A stretch of 64,000 bases of DNA from Parelaphostrongylus tenuis (taxonomy: Eukaryota; Nematoda; Chromadorea; Rhabditida; Metastrongylidae), in contig JAHQIW010007293.1 in the NCBI GenBank assembly GCA_019055375.1, positions 1-64,000 on the forward strand, in the 5' to 3' direction. A program made the translations under genes and the position numbers. The notes below the pieces were generated by a model. That model was not told the DNA's origin. It did not search any database and saw nothing but the letters and a program-made list of their open reading frames with translations. This document shows positions 14,301 to 21,606 of the stretch, in pieces (within the stretch, counting starts at the first letter, position 1; each line of letters opens with the position of its first letter).

Positions 14301-17300
14301 GCTGTAGCATTCAGAATAAAATTTTGTTTCGCACTCGCCTTTCGCCTTCATTTTTATTATGCGTTCTCAAATCCCTGACACCACGAAAAGCATATCAACG
14401 TGTAGAGAATTCTCCGTAGTATCAAAATCTACGTTTTTATTCGAAATTTCTGTCTATGCGGTGAAAAAATCGCTATTTGAATAATAATATTTCGAGCGCT
14501 ATCGATCGCCTGCTCTTGCCCCGCCCGCGCTCCGTCAGCCGGCCGGTAAACAAAGCCGCCGAAAAGGTTCTTGCTGAGTAAAATGTGCAGGAAGGCCACA
14601 GCGACGACTTGTTAGTAAGATAATCCTCTGATTTACTGCGTAGCTCGATAGTAAGCCACCACACTATGCGTTAGAACAGCGGCAATTATTAATATATAAT
14701 TGAAGATTGTTTATCACATGAACAGAAACTTTGGTCAAAAACACATGATTCCGATACTACGGAAAATTCTCTACACGCTGATATGCTTTTCGTGCTTCCG
14801 CGATTTATACGCATGATAAAAATGAACGCAAAAGGCTAGTGTGAGACATAATTTTGTTTTGGATCTTATAGCGTTACGAAAGGGTGTTTGGAAAAACCAA
14901 CGTCGAGTAGTTGTTGCCAGAGATCTGAGCTCTCGATTGATTATCAACACTCCTGTAAAACATGAAGATTTCTTGTTGAGGAGAACGGTTTAAAAATTTG
15001 TTGCCGTCTAACATACAAGTACCGAAGTCATTCTATTTAGCCGCTCTTAGCTGTGTTATGATGTTACAAATATACCTAATGATGTTGAGTGATCTGCAAA
15101 GTTTTGAGGTGTCAGACGGTATATTTGTAACATTATAACATCTCTAAAAGCAGTTAAATAAAGAGAATTCTGTTTGATCATGCATAATATATCCAATATC
15201 TGTTAGCGTTTTTTGGTGTTAACGATTCCCGGTTTCATGGCAACTGTTGAGTCCTGATTGTATTGTGGGCATTGTTCACCACTGGTAGGACTCATGGTAA
15301 CTGCTCCGCCTAGTCCATTTTGGTACATTTCCCGCATCTGGCTTAATTCCTGCTCAAGAAACATGCGAGCGGTACGCTCTCGCTCCAGTGCCATTTGTAG
15401 TCGACCAATCACCGAACGCTGATGATCAAATTCTGCACAGTCGTCGGCTTCAATTTTCGGCTTTTTACCTCCAACCTCTTCGTTATCAATATAGCGAGAG
15501 CGCTCACTTTGAAGCTGTTGAATGAGATCTGCGGTGTGCTGCAGAACAGCTGCTTTGGATAGCTTCTCACCTTCCTTCCGGGGAAGCAGAGCTCTCAACG
15601 ATTGGAAGCCTGCATTGTAGATTGCATGCGACGTCTTTCATTGCAGTTCGCAATTTGCCGCCTCAATCTTCTATCTGGATCACTCGAGTTCGGAGACAAC
15701 GACGTCGCTGAGCGTGATATTGGTCTGGCCGACAGTACTCTATTCCTTTTGGAGGATTCGCTGCCAGCGACGTCGTTGTTCGTCCAAATCGGTTGCGGCG
15801 TGAAATCCACGTCATCATCGCGTACTGCCAGGGTGGAGGATGGATTGAACTTCTCTGCAAGGCCCACCTTCTCGTCAGCACTCTCGGATCGTACCATGTT
15901 CGCAGCTGATTTGGTCGTGCTTCGATATACGCACACTCACCACCACGCCAAGCGTCACCTCAAACTTGGGTAATTAAACCGCAACGTCAGTAGCGCAACG
16001 GTTCAGCACGCGACCAGGATAGGGTGAAATATGGGTTTGAATCCCAACTGACGCAAATGTTTTGAGCGCATGTGGCGCAGTGGTTAGAGGTGCCCTGCGT
16101 CGCACACGAGGTCACTGGTTGGATCCCGCGCTCATGGCTCACCAAGCCATCCATCCCTCCGGGGTCGGTAAATTGGTACCAGACAGGTCTCAGACTTGTC
16201 TGGGAGGATAAGCAGCACTGACTCGGTTCAGCGGGAGGCCACCGCGAGTCATTGTAAAGGCTAGATGTGCATTCAATCACCTCAAACGAAGTTAAAAATT
16301 GAAGTCGAATGCATGGCGCATCCCTCAGGGATTGATTAACGCCGAGAGCTTTATCCTTTTATCCTTTATCTGTTAGCGTGACTGGGTGCAGTGTCGATAT
16401 GGGCTACCAGGTCGAACCGTTGACGGTTGGTTGCTACCAAATTCCTCCGACGTAGCGTAGAAAGAAGGTGGCAAAACAGGCGCTGGAAGTACAAATGGTC
16501 AAGCAGGCGCCCCCGAGAAGGGTAGACTGCGGGTTCGAGTCTCGCGTTTCGTCAAACTTTTGCGCATCATCCAACATTGTAGGGTAAATTCTCGTGTCTC
16601 TTGAAAATTATCTCTTTCTTACTTATTTATTTGCTTTCCAGGCTATATGTCACTCGTCGTAAATGACTCAACTTTTGTGGATTTGGAACCGAATGATCCG
16701 GAAACAAAGTGTCTTCATCACCTGTTTCTTACTGGTTTATTTGATAGCGAAGTCTCTGAGGATTCGTTCACATGTGAGGGAAGATCTCTGAAAAATTTTC
16801 ATTATTGATAGTGGAATTCGATCTATTGTGCAGAATGCTTCGAGTTTCCTTCTAGTTGATCACTCGACCCTGCGCATGATTGGCCGACTTGACGAATACC
16901 CTGGAGAGGTTTCAACCGTTATGGCTAGGATTTGCGGCATCAACTCGGACTCTCTCTTTTATCTAGGGTATCTTTTCTTATATGTGATCCAGTAGGTTCT
17001 TTATCTTACCGTTGTTACACCAGCGTTGTTTTGATTATATATCCAAGGGTATTGAGTGCTATGTAAAACTTTGAACCTCATGCGGAAATTGAACTCATGT
17101 TACAACCGTACCGAGGGCACGTACTAACCCGCCATCACTGAAGTTACCGCTCTGCCATATATGCAGTGGGTATCACCTCCATAACTGGATTTAGCCCTTT
17201 CGGGATCATGGACCCAACCCTCTGCTTATCTGACCCCCAGCGTATTGCGTTTAACAATCGCACGCTAGGGTTAGCCGTTATTGTTAGACGCAAAGAAGTA

Positions 17301-18387
17301 GGTTGGAGACTCAGAGGGTTTGGTCCATGGTCCCGAAAGGGTTAAAGACACGAAATTTCTCCACACTGGGCCCGTGAACCTGTTGATTGCTGACAGCTGT
17401 GATGCTTTATATCGATGAAAGAACGCTAGCAGAGTTGTCGCCTCGGTGGTGTAGTGGTAGCATGCGCCCCTGGAATGGGTGAGACGCGGGTCCGATTCCC
17501 GCGAGAGGTTCAGTGTTTGTATTACTTAGCCCTTTGAATATCTTGTTATTTTTCAACAGTCAGGTGAGTTTTAGCTACCCATAGCTTCATATTTTAGATG
17601 TACTTCTTGTAAAAAGTCTGTCACTCCGACTTCCAGCGGAATAACTTCCTGTCTTCATTGTCGAAATAAAAAAGCTCGTTATTTCTACTCACTCTCCGTG
17701 AGTGTCAGGGTTTTCCATGCTCAAAATAGCAAGGTTTTCCCGGTCATTTGCCCCGTTTTCTAGGTGGAATTGGCTGACTTTACTGGCGTCATTGCTGTTA
17801 AAGTCACTGAAGGGGCTGCTGAAAAGCTTATCGGGAAGCCTGCTGGTGGGCTGGTGAAACTAGATCAGGCGGCCCTGAAAACAAGGTTGGTTGGCTGATA
17901 ACAAAGCAGTAGTTCCACCACTATTGTCTTGTGAAGGAAAATATCTAATCCTTCGGGACCGTGGACCCACGACCATTGCATGTCTAACCGGCAACTCTGC
18001 ACGGTCTTCTCCACGTCCTCCGCATCTCTAACCCCCGGCGTGCCACTATTATACGCAGCACGCTGGGGGTTGGAGATGAAGAGGAGGTGGAGCAGACCGT
18101 CCAGAGTTGCTAGTTAAAGGTACAGAGGCGTGGGTCTACGGTACCGAGAGGGTTAAGCTAATTTTTTCTACAGAAAAGAGACTGAATAAGTAAATAAATA
18201 AATTTGAAAGTAATAATAATAATTATAATTTAGACTGTCATTGCTCTACTTTCGACCGATGCTATTTCGAATTTCTAAGGAACAGAACTCCTCGATGTGG
18301 CTTGTGGACGATTGGAAACAACTGGATATCCCGAAATTCAAGCCATTTCTTAGGAAAATAGCCGAACAAAAAGGATATAAAGGATAA
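5325..18387 (+). CDS. RPA1/MEIOB-like OB-fold protein with zinc ribbon (multi-exon, 5' end missing)
   Basis: Assembled exons: 5325-5417 (tentative), 8664-8732, 9439-9557, 9812-9894, 9939-10095, 10173-10243, 13678-13795, 16642-16751, 16834-16967, 17598-17697, 17764-17885, 18234-18387 (TAA). Phases agree at every join, giving 442 residues after the partial first codon. The N-terminal third is Ser/Thr/Gln-rich. Exons from about 9,990 to 16,751 read as an RPA-type OB fold: an IRDL entry, a VDFLGIV strand, VSDRYGESVSVEV, then a PNDPE motif like the NPDIPEA end of RPA DBD-B. The last four exons resemble RPA DBD-C: CTSC and CLHC, 13 residues apart, form a zinc ribbon, followed by RYFYSLSVELADFTG and AAEKLIG. 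RPA1 and MEIOB bind single-stranded DNA in replication, repair and meiosis; that role is inferred. The start exon is unseen. The 16751/16834 join uses a weak donor, and exon 4 could end at 9879. Confidence 0.7.
7267..7632 (+). repeat. tRNA-derived SINE (family A), diverged copy
   Basis: It follows the family-A order: a box-A-like start, box B seen as AGGTTTCGATC, the conserved GCGAGTCATTGTA segment, then GCATGGCGCGATCCCTTCAGG and a GAGAGCTTT end. It is strongly diverged with small insertions, so probably old. It lies in the intron after the tentative first exon of the OB-fold gene. Confidence 0.65.
8781..9415. mobile_element. Foldback element carrying mariner transposase N-terminus (copy 1)
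   Basis: The left end GACCGTTCCATAGGTTTTGGCAC resembles a mariner terminal repeat. The left arm encodes a start-Met peptide with [15 protein letters not shown], then a KWF/NF...GDNS stretch, matching the DNA-binding N-terminus of mariner transposases. The right part (about 9,170-9,330) is the reverse complement of the left arm (CATTTGTACATAAGT, GCAAGTTGTATACCAAGATATTCGC). The catalytic domain is absent. It lies in an intron of the OB-fold gene. The right end is poorly preserved. Confidence 0.75.
9640..9780. repeat. Foldback with tRNA-like arms (family B), head-to-head fragments
   Basis: A minus-oriented arm (TGCAAAACTTTGAACC..., then GACCGCATCTCACTTTTTC) is followed at once by a plus arm (CGCGCGCCCCCGGAAAGGGTGAG). 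Both contain the tRNA-like cassette seen in better copies at 17,441 and 18,490. It lies in the intron between the third and fourth assembled exons of the OB-fold gene. Confidence 0.55.
10690..10866 (+). repeat. SINE family A, 3' half
   Basis: Starts near a box-B-like GGCGGAACGATCCCGC and continues with GAGAGGATAGCAGCAGTGGCT, CATTGCAAGTCATTGTAAAGG and CATTCATTCAACCAACTCGAACGATG, the normal family-A order. The 5' half is missing or decayed. It lies in an intron of the OB-fold gene. Confidence 0.6.
11543..12126. mobile_element. Foldback element carrying mariner transposase N-terminus (copy 2)
   Basis: Flanked by TA on both sides (11,541 and 12,127), the mariner target duplication. Ends are TCAGGTCGTTTCATATGTTTTGGCAC and GTGCCAGAACTTATGAGAAGACCTAA. 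The left arm holds the transposase N-terminal segment including KKDG/RKWFANSKAGENS. From about 11,890 the sequence runs back as the reverse complement (CGCGCCATTCGTGTATGAGTAG). No DDE domain is present. It lies in an intron of the OB-fold gene. Confidence 0.8.
12230..12515 (+). pseudogene. RTE-type LINE, 3' end of reverse transcriptase ORF (degraded)
   Basis: Reads in shifting frames as MALRHAKISKIKWARHVMRF, then a DWIPQD-like stretch, a PTDPLVRYLHES segment, ERYGAQRIPRA and a final ATLARDREKWK...PLESLDDQRG. This tail is typical of nematode RTE-clade non-LTR retrotransposons. At least two frameshifts break it, and only the last 100 or so codons remain, as expected for a 5'-truncated LINE insertion. 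The second copy at 19,950-20,180 is cleaner. Confidence 0.8.
12845..13127. repeat. Foldback MITE, family C (GGTCCC-ends), copy 1
   Basis: The right end is GGGTCCACGGTCCCGAAAGAGTTAG; the left end (ACTATGGACCTACC) is worn. Inner arms GGCCTGCTCCACCTGCTCCGC and GCGAAGCAGATGGAGCAAACCG are inverted repeats, and a second hairpin (TGAATGCATTATTTC/GAAATAATACAATGCATTC) sits in the centre. It lies in an intron of the OB-fold gene. Confidence 0.7.
13240..13616. repeat. Foldback with tRNA-like arms (family B)
   Basis: The left arm, read on minus, and the right arm, read on plus, carry the same cassette: GCATGCGCTCTGGAAAGGTTGAGATG followed by a T-arm-like GATTTTCGTCTGAGGTTCAG, mirrored by GAGTTGAACCCGCATCTCAC on the left. 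The element stops shortly before the OB-fold exon at 13,678. Confidence 0.65.
13850..14132 (-). repeat. Family B foldback, left arm of a large inverted pair
   Basis: Reading outward on minus: CAGATATCTGTAAACGTGACTGGG, ACCGACTACC, GACGGTTGGCTGCTGACA, a tRNA-like segment with GGGTTCGAGTCCCG, then AAGTTTTGCCCAGCATTCG. The same series occurs in the same order on plus at 16,369-16,579. Together the two form inverted arms about 2.2 kb apart, enclosing the bHLH reading frame, a family D foldback and a SINE. Confidence 0.75.
14158..15023. repeat. Long foldback element, family D (copy 1)
   Basis: Left arm: CTTACTTGTTAGGAGACAAA..., GTGTTAGTAATCATTCGAAAGC, then CACGAAAAGCATATCAACGTG. Right arm is the reverse complement: CTCTACACGCTGATATGCTTTTCGTG, GATTATCAACACTCCTGTAAAAC, TTGTTGCCGTCTAACATACAAGT. 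The loop holds a GC-rich GCCGGCCGGTAAACAAAGCCGCCG segment also seen in copy 4. No ORF was recognised. It lies beside the bHLH frame. Confidence 0.8.
15030..15175. repeat. Short terminal-inverted-repeat element
   Basis: TTTAGCCGCTCTTAGCTGTG, TTATGATGTTACAAATATAC on the left is mirrored by GTATATTTGTAACATTATAACATC, TAAAAGCAGTTAAATAAAG on the right. The centre contains a family-B end (GAGTGATCTGCAAAGTTTTGA). It is probably a deleted family B element. Confidence 0.6.
15203..15897 (-). pseudogene. hlh-11: AP-4/HLH-11-type bHLH transcription factor, frameshifted
   Basis: On minus, ATG at 15,897 opens MVRSESADEK; a basic region RRLRRQIANCNERRRMQS follows, and helix 2 is KLSKAAVLQHTADLIQQLQSE, the signature of AP-4 (TFAP4; worm HLH-11). 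The expected AGFQSLRALLPRKEGEKL lies in another frame: the codon at 15,617-15,618 has only two bases, so one base is missing in helix 1. Both sides are otherwise open: 93 codons, then 138 including TAA at 15,203. After helix 2 a long heptad region with leucines and arginines (RLQMALERERTARMFLEQEL) fits the AP-4 leucine zipper. About 231 residues with the break ignored; known HLH-11 proteins are longer. It lies antisense in the OB-fold gene's intron, between inverted transposon arms. It may be a captured gene fragment, a nested gene with an assembly error, or one exon of a larger gene. Confidence 0.85.
15983..16055 (+). repeat. tRNA-like family B fragment
   Basis: GTCAGT at the left pairs with ACTGAC at the right; between them are box A (TAGCGCAACGG) and a perfect T-arm TGGGTTTGAATCCCA. 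The central AGGATAGGGTGAAAT matches the GGAAAGGGTGAGAC of other family-B arms. I call it an element fragment rather than a tRNA gene because its anticodon stem pairs poorly. Confidence 0.5.
16064..16370 (+). repeat. tRNA-derived SINE, family A (well preserved)
   Basis: Begins GAGCGCATGTGGCGCAGTGG (box A) with box B at GGTTGGATCCC, then CATCCATCCCTCCGGGGTCGG, a GATAAGCAGCACTGACTCGG core, GCGAGTCATTGTAAAGG, and ends in GCCGAGAGCTTTATCC followed by short ATCCTTT-type tail repeats. Family-A copies lack coding capacity; a tRNA-derived Pol III promoter is implied by the boxes. Confidence 0.85.
16369..16579 (+). repeat. Family B foldback, right arm of a large inverted pair
   Basis: ATCTGTTAGCGTGACTGGG, GTCGATATGGGCTACC, TTGACGGTTGGTTGCT, CAGGCGCCCCCGAGAAGGGT, GGGTTCGAGTCTCGC, then CAAACTTTTGCGCATCATCC. 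This is the mirror image of 13,913-14,132. It ends 60 bases before the OB-fold exon at 16,642, so most of that intron is bounded by this inverted pair. Confidence 0.75.
17045..17521. repeat. Family B foldback with nested family C insertion
   Basis: Left arm on minus (GTAAAACTTTGAACCTCATG..., GAACTCATGTTACAACC) and right arm on plus (17,441-17,512). The right arm folds as a near cloverleaf: perfect T-arm GCGGGTCCGATTCCCGC, anticodon stem CGCCC/GGGTG with loop CTGGAAT, D-arm GTG/CAT, but only five of seven acceptor pairs. The loop is interrupted by a family C element at 17,191-17,344. It lies in an intron of the OB-fold gene. Confidence 0.7.
17191..17344. repeat. Foldback MITE, family C (copy 2, nested)
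   Basis: Ends TTAGCCCTTTCGGGATCATGG and CCATGGTCCCGAAAGGGTTAA are near-perfect inverted repeats. The inner CTGACCCCCAGCG/CGCACGCTAGGG portions are shorter than in copy 3. TTA/TAA at the edges fits a TA-rich target duplication. Confidence 0.8.
17944..18155. repeat. Foldback MITE, family C (copy 3)
   Basis: CCTTCGGGACCGTGGACCCAC at the left and GTGGGTCTACGGTACCGAGAGG at the right. The inner arms are almost perfect: CTCTAACCCCCGGCGTGC and GCACGCTGGGGGTTGGAG, GTCCAGAGTTGCTAG versus CCGGCAACTCTGCACGG. Best preserved member; it lies in the last intron of the OB-fold gene. Confidence 0.85.
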
Positions 18388-18405
18388 AATTTATTATCCA
18401 AGAAT

Positions 18406-18616
18406 GCTGAGTGATTTGCAAAATTTTGACGTCGGGCGGGAGTCGAACTCGCCCGCGTCTCACCCATCGCCCACGGGCTCGTGGTGCGAGTGCTAGCAGA
18501 GCAGTGGCCTCGCTGGTGCAATGCTAAGGACGCGCCTTCTGGGAAGAATGAGGCGCGGGGTTCAACTCCTGACTGAGGCTTATCGAAATTTGCAAATCAG
18601 TCAGCGTTCTTGGATG
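18406..18616. repeat. Family B foldback in the 3' flank of the OB-fold gene
   Basis: Terminal inverted repeats AAGAATGCTGAGTGATTTGC and GCAAATCAGTCAGCGTTCTT enclose a minus tRNA-like arm (GAACTCGCCCGCGTCTCACC) and a plus arm (GAGGCGCGGGGTTCAACTCC). It starts about 20 bases after the stop codon at 18,387, so it may lie in the 3' untranslated region. Confidence 0.8.
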
Positions 18617-18723
18617 TCATTTCCAGCATGATAATACTAATACTGAAGCAGTTAAATTAGGAATTTTTGCAAATTCCGATAATTAGTGGAGTATCGTTTT
18701 CATTTGGTGTCTTTTACGAGTCG

Positions 18724-18904
18724 ATTTCCCCCTCTGTTCTCCCCTCCTCCTCCCCCTCCTCTTCCTCTTCCTCTTCCTCTTCCACCTCCCTCTTCCTCCC
18801 TTCCCCTTCCTGTCTTCCTCTTCCTCCCTTCCTCTTCTCCCTCCCTCTTCCTCCCTTTCTCATCCTCCCTTCCTCCCTTCCTCTTCCTCCCTTCCTCCGT
18901 TCCT
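18724..18904 (+). repeat. Long polypyrimidine (CTTCC/CTCTT) tract
   Basis: About 180 bases almost wholly C and T on the plus strand, made of irregular TCCTCTTCC and TTCCTCCC units. The open frames across it are serine/proline repeats created by composition and are not called as genes. Confidence 0.9.
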
Positions 18905-19570
18905 AACCTTTGTCCATGTGGTCTTTCGCTCTCGTACTACTTTGTGTTCGTTGTCCTCTGCTGAAGCCGTAAATGCACCCACTACACATACAATTTGCTT
19001 CTCTTTAGAAACAGCTCGATGATATCTGAAGTCGCTGCGATCTTGTGATTACCTTCCTTTCCTGTTATCGATTTATTGATTTATTGATTTTTCAGTTTGT
19101 TTAGTTCGAAGAAATTTGATATGCCTTCTTGTATATTGATTTACGCTCTGTCAAAATGATGCTACCTGTGAAGATCTCTCTGTTTCTTATGTCCTCATAA
19201 ATGTCAGTTCTCTTCGTTTTTTTTTGTGCTTTTCTTTGTTAAAGACGTCCCCGTCGAACGTCGTTTATCTCATTTCTATCACTTTTTCGAGAATTATTGT
19301 TTTAATTTTAATTTTATTTCTAAAATGCCTTGATCTCTGCCGACAATCTTGACCCTATCCACCATCTTGACCCCTTTGAAAATGGTCAGGTGGCGGAGGG
19401 ATGGTTAGGGTTCAGGGAGGGTTTTTGGATGGCTCATCGGGCTTGAACTTGAGTCTTTGCCTATATAGATGGTGTTAAACGCCACTGCTCTAATCGTGGT
19501 TGTATTGCATTGATACATGACTCTAAAATTTATGCACATTGTAGTATAATGCATATTAATGGCTGCTGAA
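18905..19570. other. Intergenic stretch, no gene seen
   Basis: AT-rich sequence with a small inverted pair near 19,355-19,400 (CCACCATCTTGACCC and GGTCAGGTGGCGG). Neither strand shows coding that I can recognise. Confidence 0.5.
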
Positions 19571-19855
19571 GAGCGCATGTTGCGCAGTGGTTAGAGATGC
19601 TCTGCGTTGCATCGCACACAAGGTCGATGGCTCGATCTCCCTCCCATGGTTCATCATGCCATCCATCCCTCCGGGGTTGGTAGACTGGTACCGGAGTGGT
19701 CCCAAATCTCTCTGGGAGGATAAGCAGCACTGACCCGATGCAGCGAGAGGCCAGCGCAGGTCATTGTTAGGGCCGTGTAAGCACTCAGTCACTTCAAGCG
19801 GTTCTACGAATGGAATCGAATGCATAGCGTTCCTCTTACGCCGAGTGCGTGCTGG
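19571..19855 (+). repeat. SINE family A copy
   Basis: GAGCGCATGTTGCGCAGTGG (box A), GGCTCGATCTCC (box B), CATCCATCCCTCCGGGGTTGG and GGGAGGATAAGCAGCACTGACC in family order. It lies between the OB-fold and NMT genes. Confidence 0.85.
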
Positions 19856-19949
19856 GCTATGACAGCTACTTTATGACTTGATGAGCTACTGAGGCGAAGC
19901 TGGAGTTTGAACCCGCGCTTTCAGGCGGGCTAAATTATAATAAGCATCA

Positions 19950-20180
19950 CCTGAATCACCTTTCGTCCCGTTGATCGTCGAGTGACTCGAGCGGGCACCA
20001 GCAACACTTCCATTTTTCCCTATCGCGTGCAAGAGTAGCCCAGTGGGTCTTCCTCGCTCTGGAGATTCGCTGAGCATCATATCTTTCTTCTATAGCTTTC
20101 GTGAAGAAATGGGACCAACGGGTCGGTGGTCTTCCTGTAGAGCGCTTGATGTCCCGAGGAATCCAGTCGGTAATAGGCAT
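19950..20180 (-). pseudogene. RTE-type LINE, 3' end of reverse transcriptase ORF
   Basis: A clean 74-codon frame on minus ends at TGA near 19,956 and reads ITDWIPRDIKRSTGRPPTRW, SHFFTKAIEERYDAQR, HWATLARDREKWK and PLESLDDQRDER. This is the conserved C-terminus of nematode RTE-clade LINE ORFs. It is truncated at its 5' side at about 20,180, where unrelated AT-rich sequence begins. Confidence 0.85.
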
Positions 20181-20273
20181 AAACTTATAAATTTAGGCAA
20201 AATAGTCAGGATTGGAGTAGGGGCGCTCAATAGAGCTGTATGTATACCACATATATACACATACGTATATATG

Positions 20274-21184
20274 CGGTTCTTTTCCGTTATCCGGAAGCAG
20301 TCGAAAAACTGATCTGATTCGCTTAACATGAAGTTTCCATAGGAGTGTTAGTAGTCATTCGAAAGCTTAAATTTCTGGCTAGAGCCATACGTAGCCGGTT
20401 TTCCAGAGCGCACTTTCATAGCGCTGTAAAATCGAGGATAAAATTATGTTTCGCACGGCGACGCGTTTTTTTTTCTTATCTCGCCAGTATTTCACTCAAC
20501 AAAACTCCTTCCTTGAGCTGCTAGTACTCTTTCGATAGCACAGATTTCGAAGAGCTCAAAAATGTGCTTGCTTTTTAGAGAAGCTTTTTTACAGCACTTC
20601 AGGAGAAAGGAAATATTCATTACCTCGCCGAATGGACTTTCTTCAGATTATCAGTAATCACTGGATGGCGTAAGATTCCAGGATTCCAACTCTTTGCTTA
20701 CTTTTCTCTAAAGACCGTTTCGCTGCAGTCCAGTACGAAAAACGAGATCGAGTTTCACATATTTGGCGGCTTATTTACCGCCTAAGATACGGGATAGGGG
20801 CGGGGCGATCGATCGATGGACTGCGTGCTAGACATGTGGGCTGCAACTTGCATTTAGTCGGGATTTTTCTCTCGGCTTTGATAGAAACTTCAGATAAAAT
20901 GATGCTACGACCAGATACTATGACATTTTTACTACATGTTGATATGCTTTTCGTGCTTTCAGCGAATTATACACGTGATAGAAATGAAGGCGCGCGTTGG
21001 GTGAGAAACATAATTTTATTTTGTATACTACAGCGTTGCTAAAGTGTTTTTTTCGAAAGACAGCGACGTAGCGCTGTAGCCAGAGATTTGAGCTTTCGAA
21101 TGACTACTAACACTCCTATGAAAACTGCTTCTCCGTAGAGAGGGATCGTTTCATCATTTGCTTCCGGATAACAGAAAAGAACTT
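20274..21184. repeat. Long foldback element, family D (copy 2)
   Basis: Left arm GTTCTTTTCCGTTATCCGGAAGCA, AGGAGTGTTAGTAGTCATTCGAAAGC; right arm GCTTTCGAATGACTACTAACACTCCT, TGCTTCCGGATAACAGAAAAGAAC. Terminal pairing is almost perfect over at least 80 bases, suggesting this is the youngest of the four copies. No coding was recognised. It stands about 800 bases before the NMT start. Confidence 0.85.
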
Positions 21185-21606
21185 ATATGCATGTATATGT
21201 AGGTATATACACATGTACATGCGCATGAATACTTGGATACTTGGGTGCTAGTCTCAACTGATAGTGCGAGCCCCAGCATAGGCAAACTGTACTGGTTTAG
21301 CTGTTCTGTTCCCCTGAAGTCTTGAGATAAGCCAAGTCGGAGCTTCCCCAGGTCGTCATCACATTAGAGCAGTCGCCGGCCCTTGTGGATCAGAGGGAGA
21401 TTACCACCTTGCGAATAGCAGCTACCAAAACGGCTGTCGTTCCTGTTACGATTTAGTCTTAGGTGGGATTTCCGAGTGGAAGCGTCAGGCTTCTTCTCAG
21501 CATGCGTGATCCTGCTGGGGTTGAATCCCACGTTCTGCTTCGCGTAGTACGACACCTGGGAACACCTCTTAGCCATAGTGAGGCGGTAAACTGTCTAGGA
21601 GCTTAT

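Noticed and set aside
15987..16280. A 97-codon minus frame; similar frames at 19,556-19,825, 22,490-22,861, 30,625-31,043, 56,295-56,594 and 63,618-63,872.
   Set aside because: All lie over SINE family A copies and encode the same spurious peptide (e.g. [20 protein letters not shown]) because the SINE body lacks stops.
17441..17512. A nearly complete cloverleaf resembling a tRNA gene (loop CTGGAAT, anticodon GGA).
   Set aside because: Two acceptor pairs are mismatched; serine tRNAs have a long variable arm that is missing; and the sequence is one arm of a repeated foldback family.
18667..18964. Serine/proline-rich open frames on plus.
   Set aside because: They are translations of a polypyrimidine tract in several frames; no start context, splice sites or homology.
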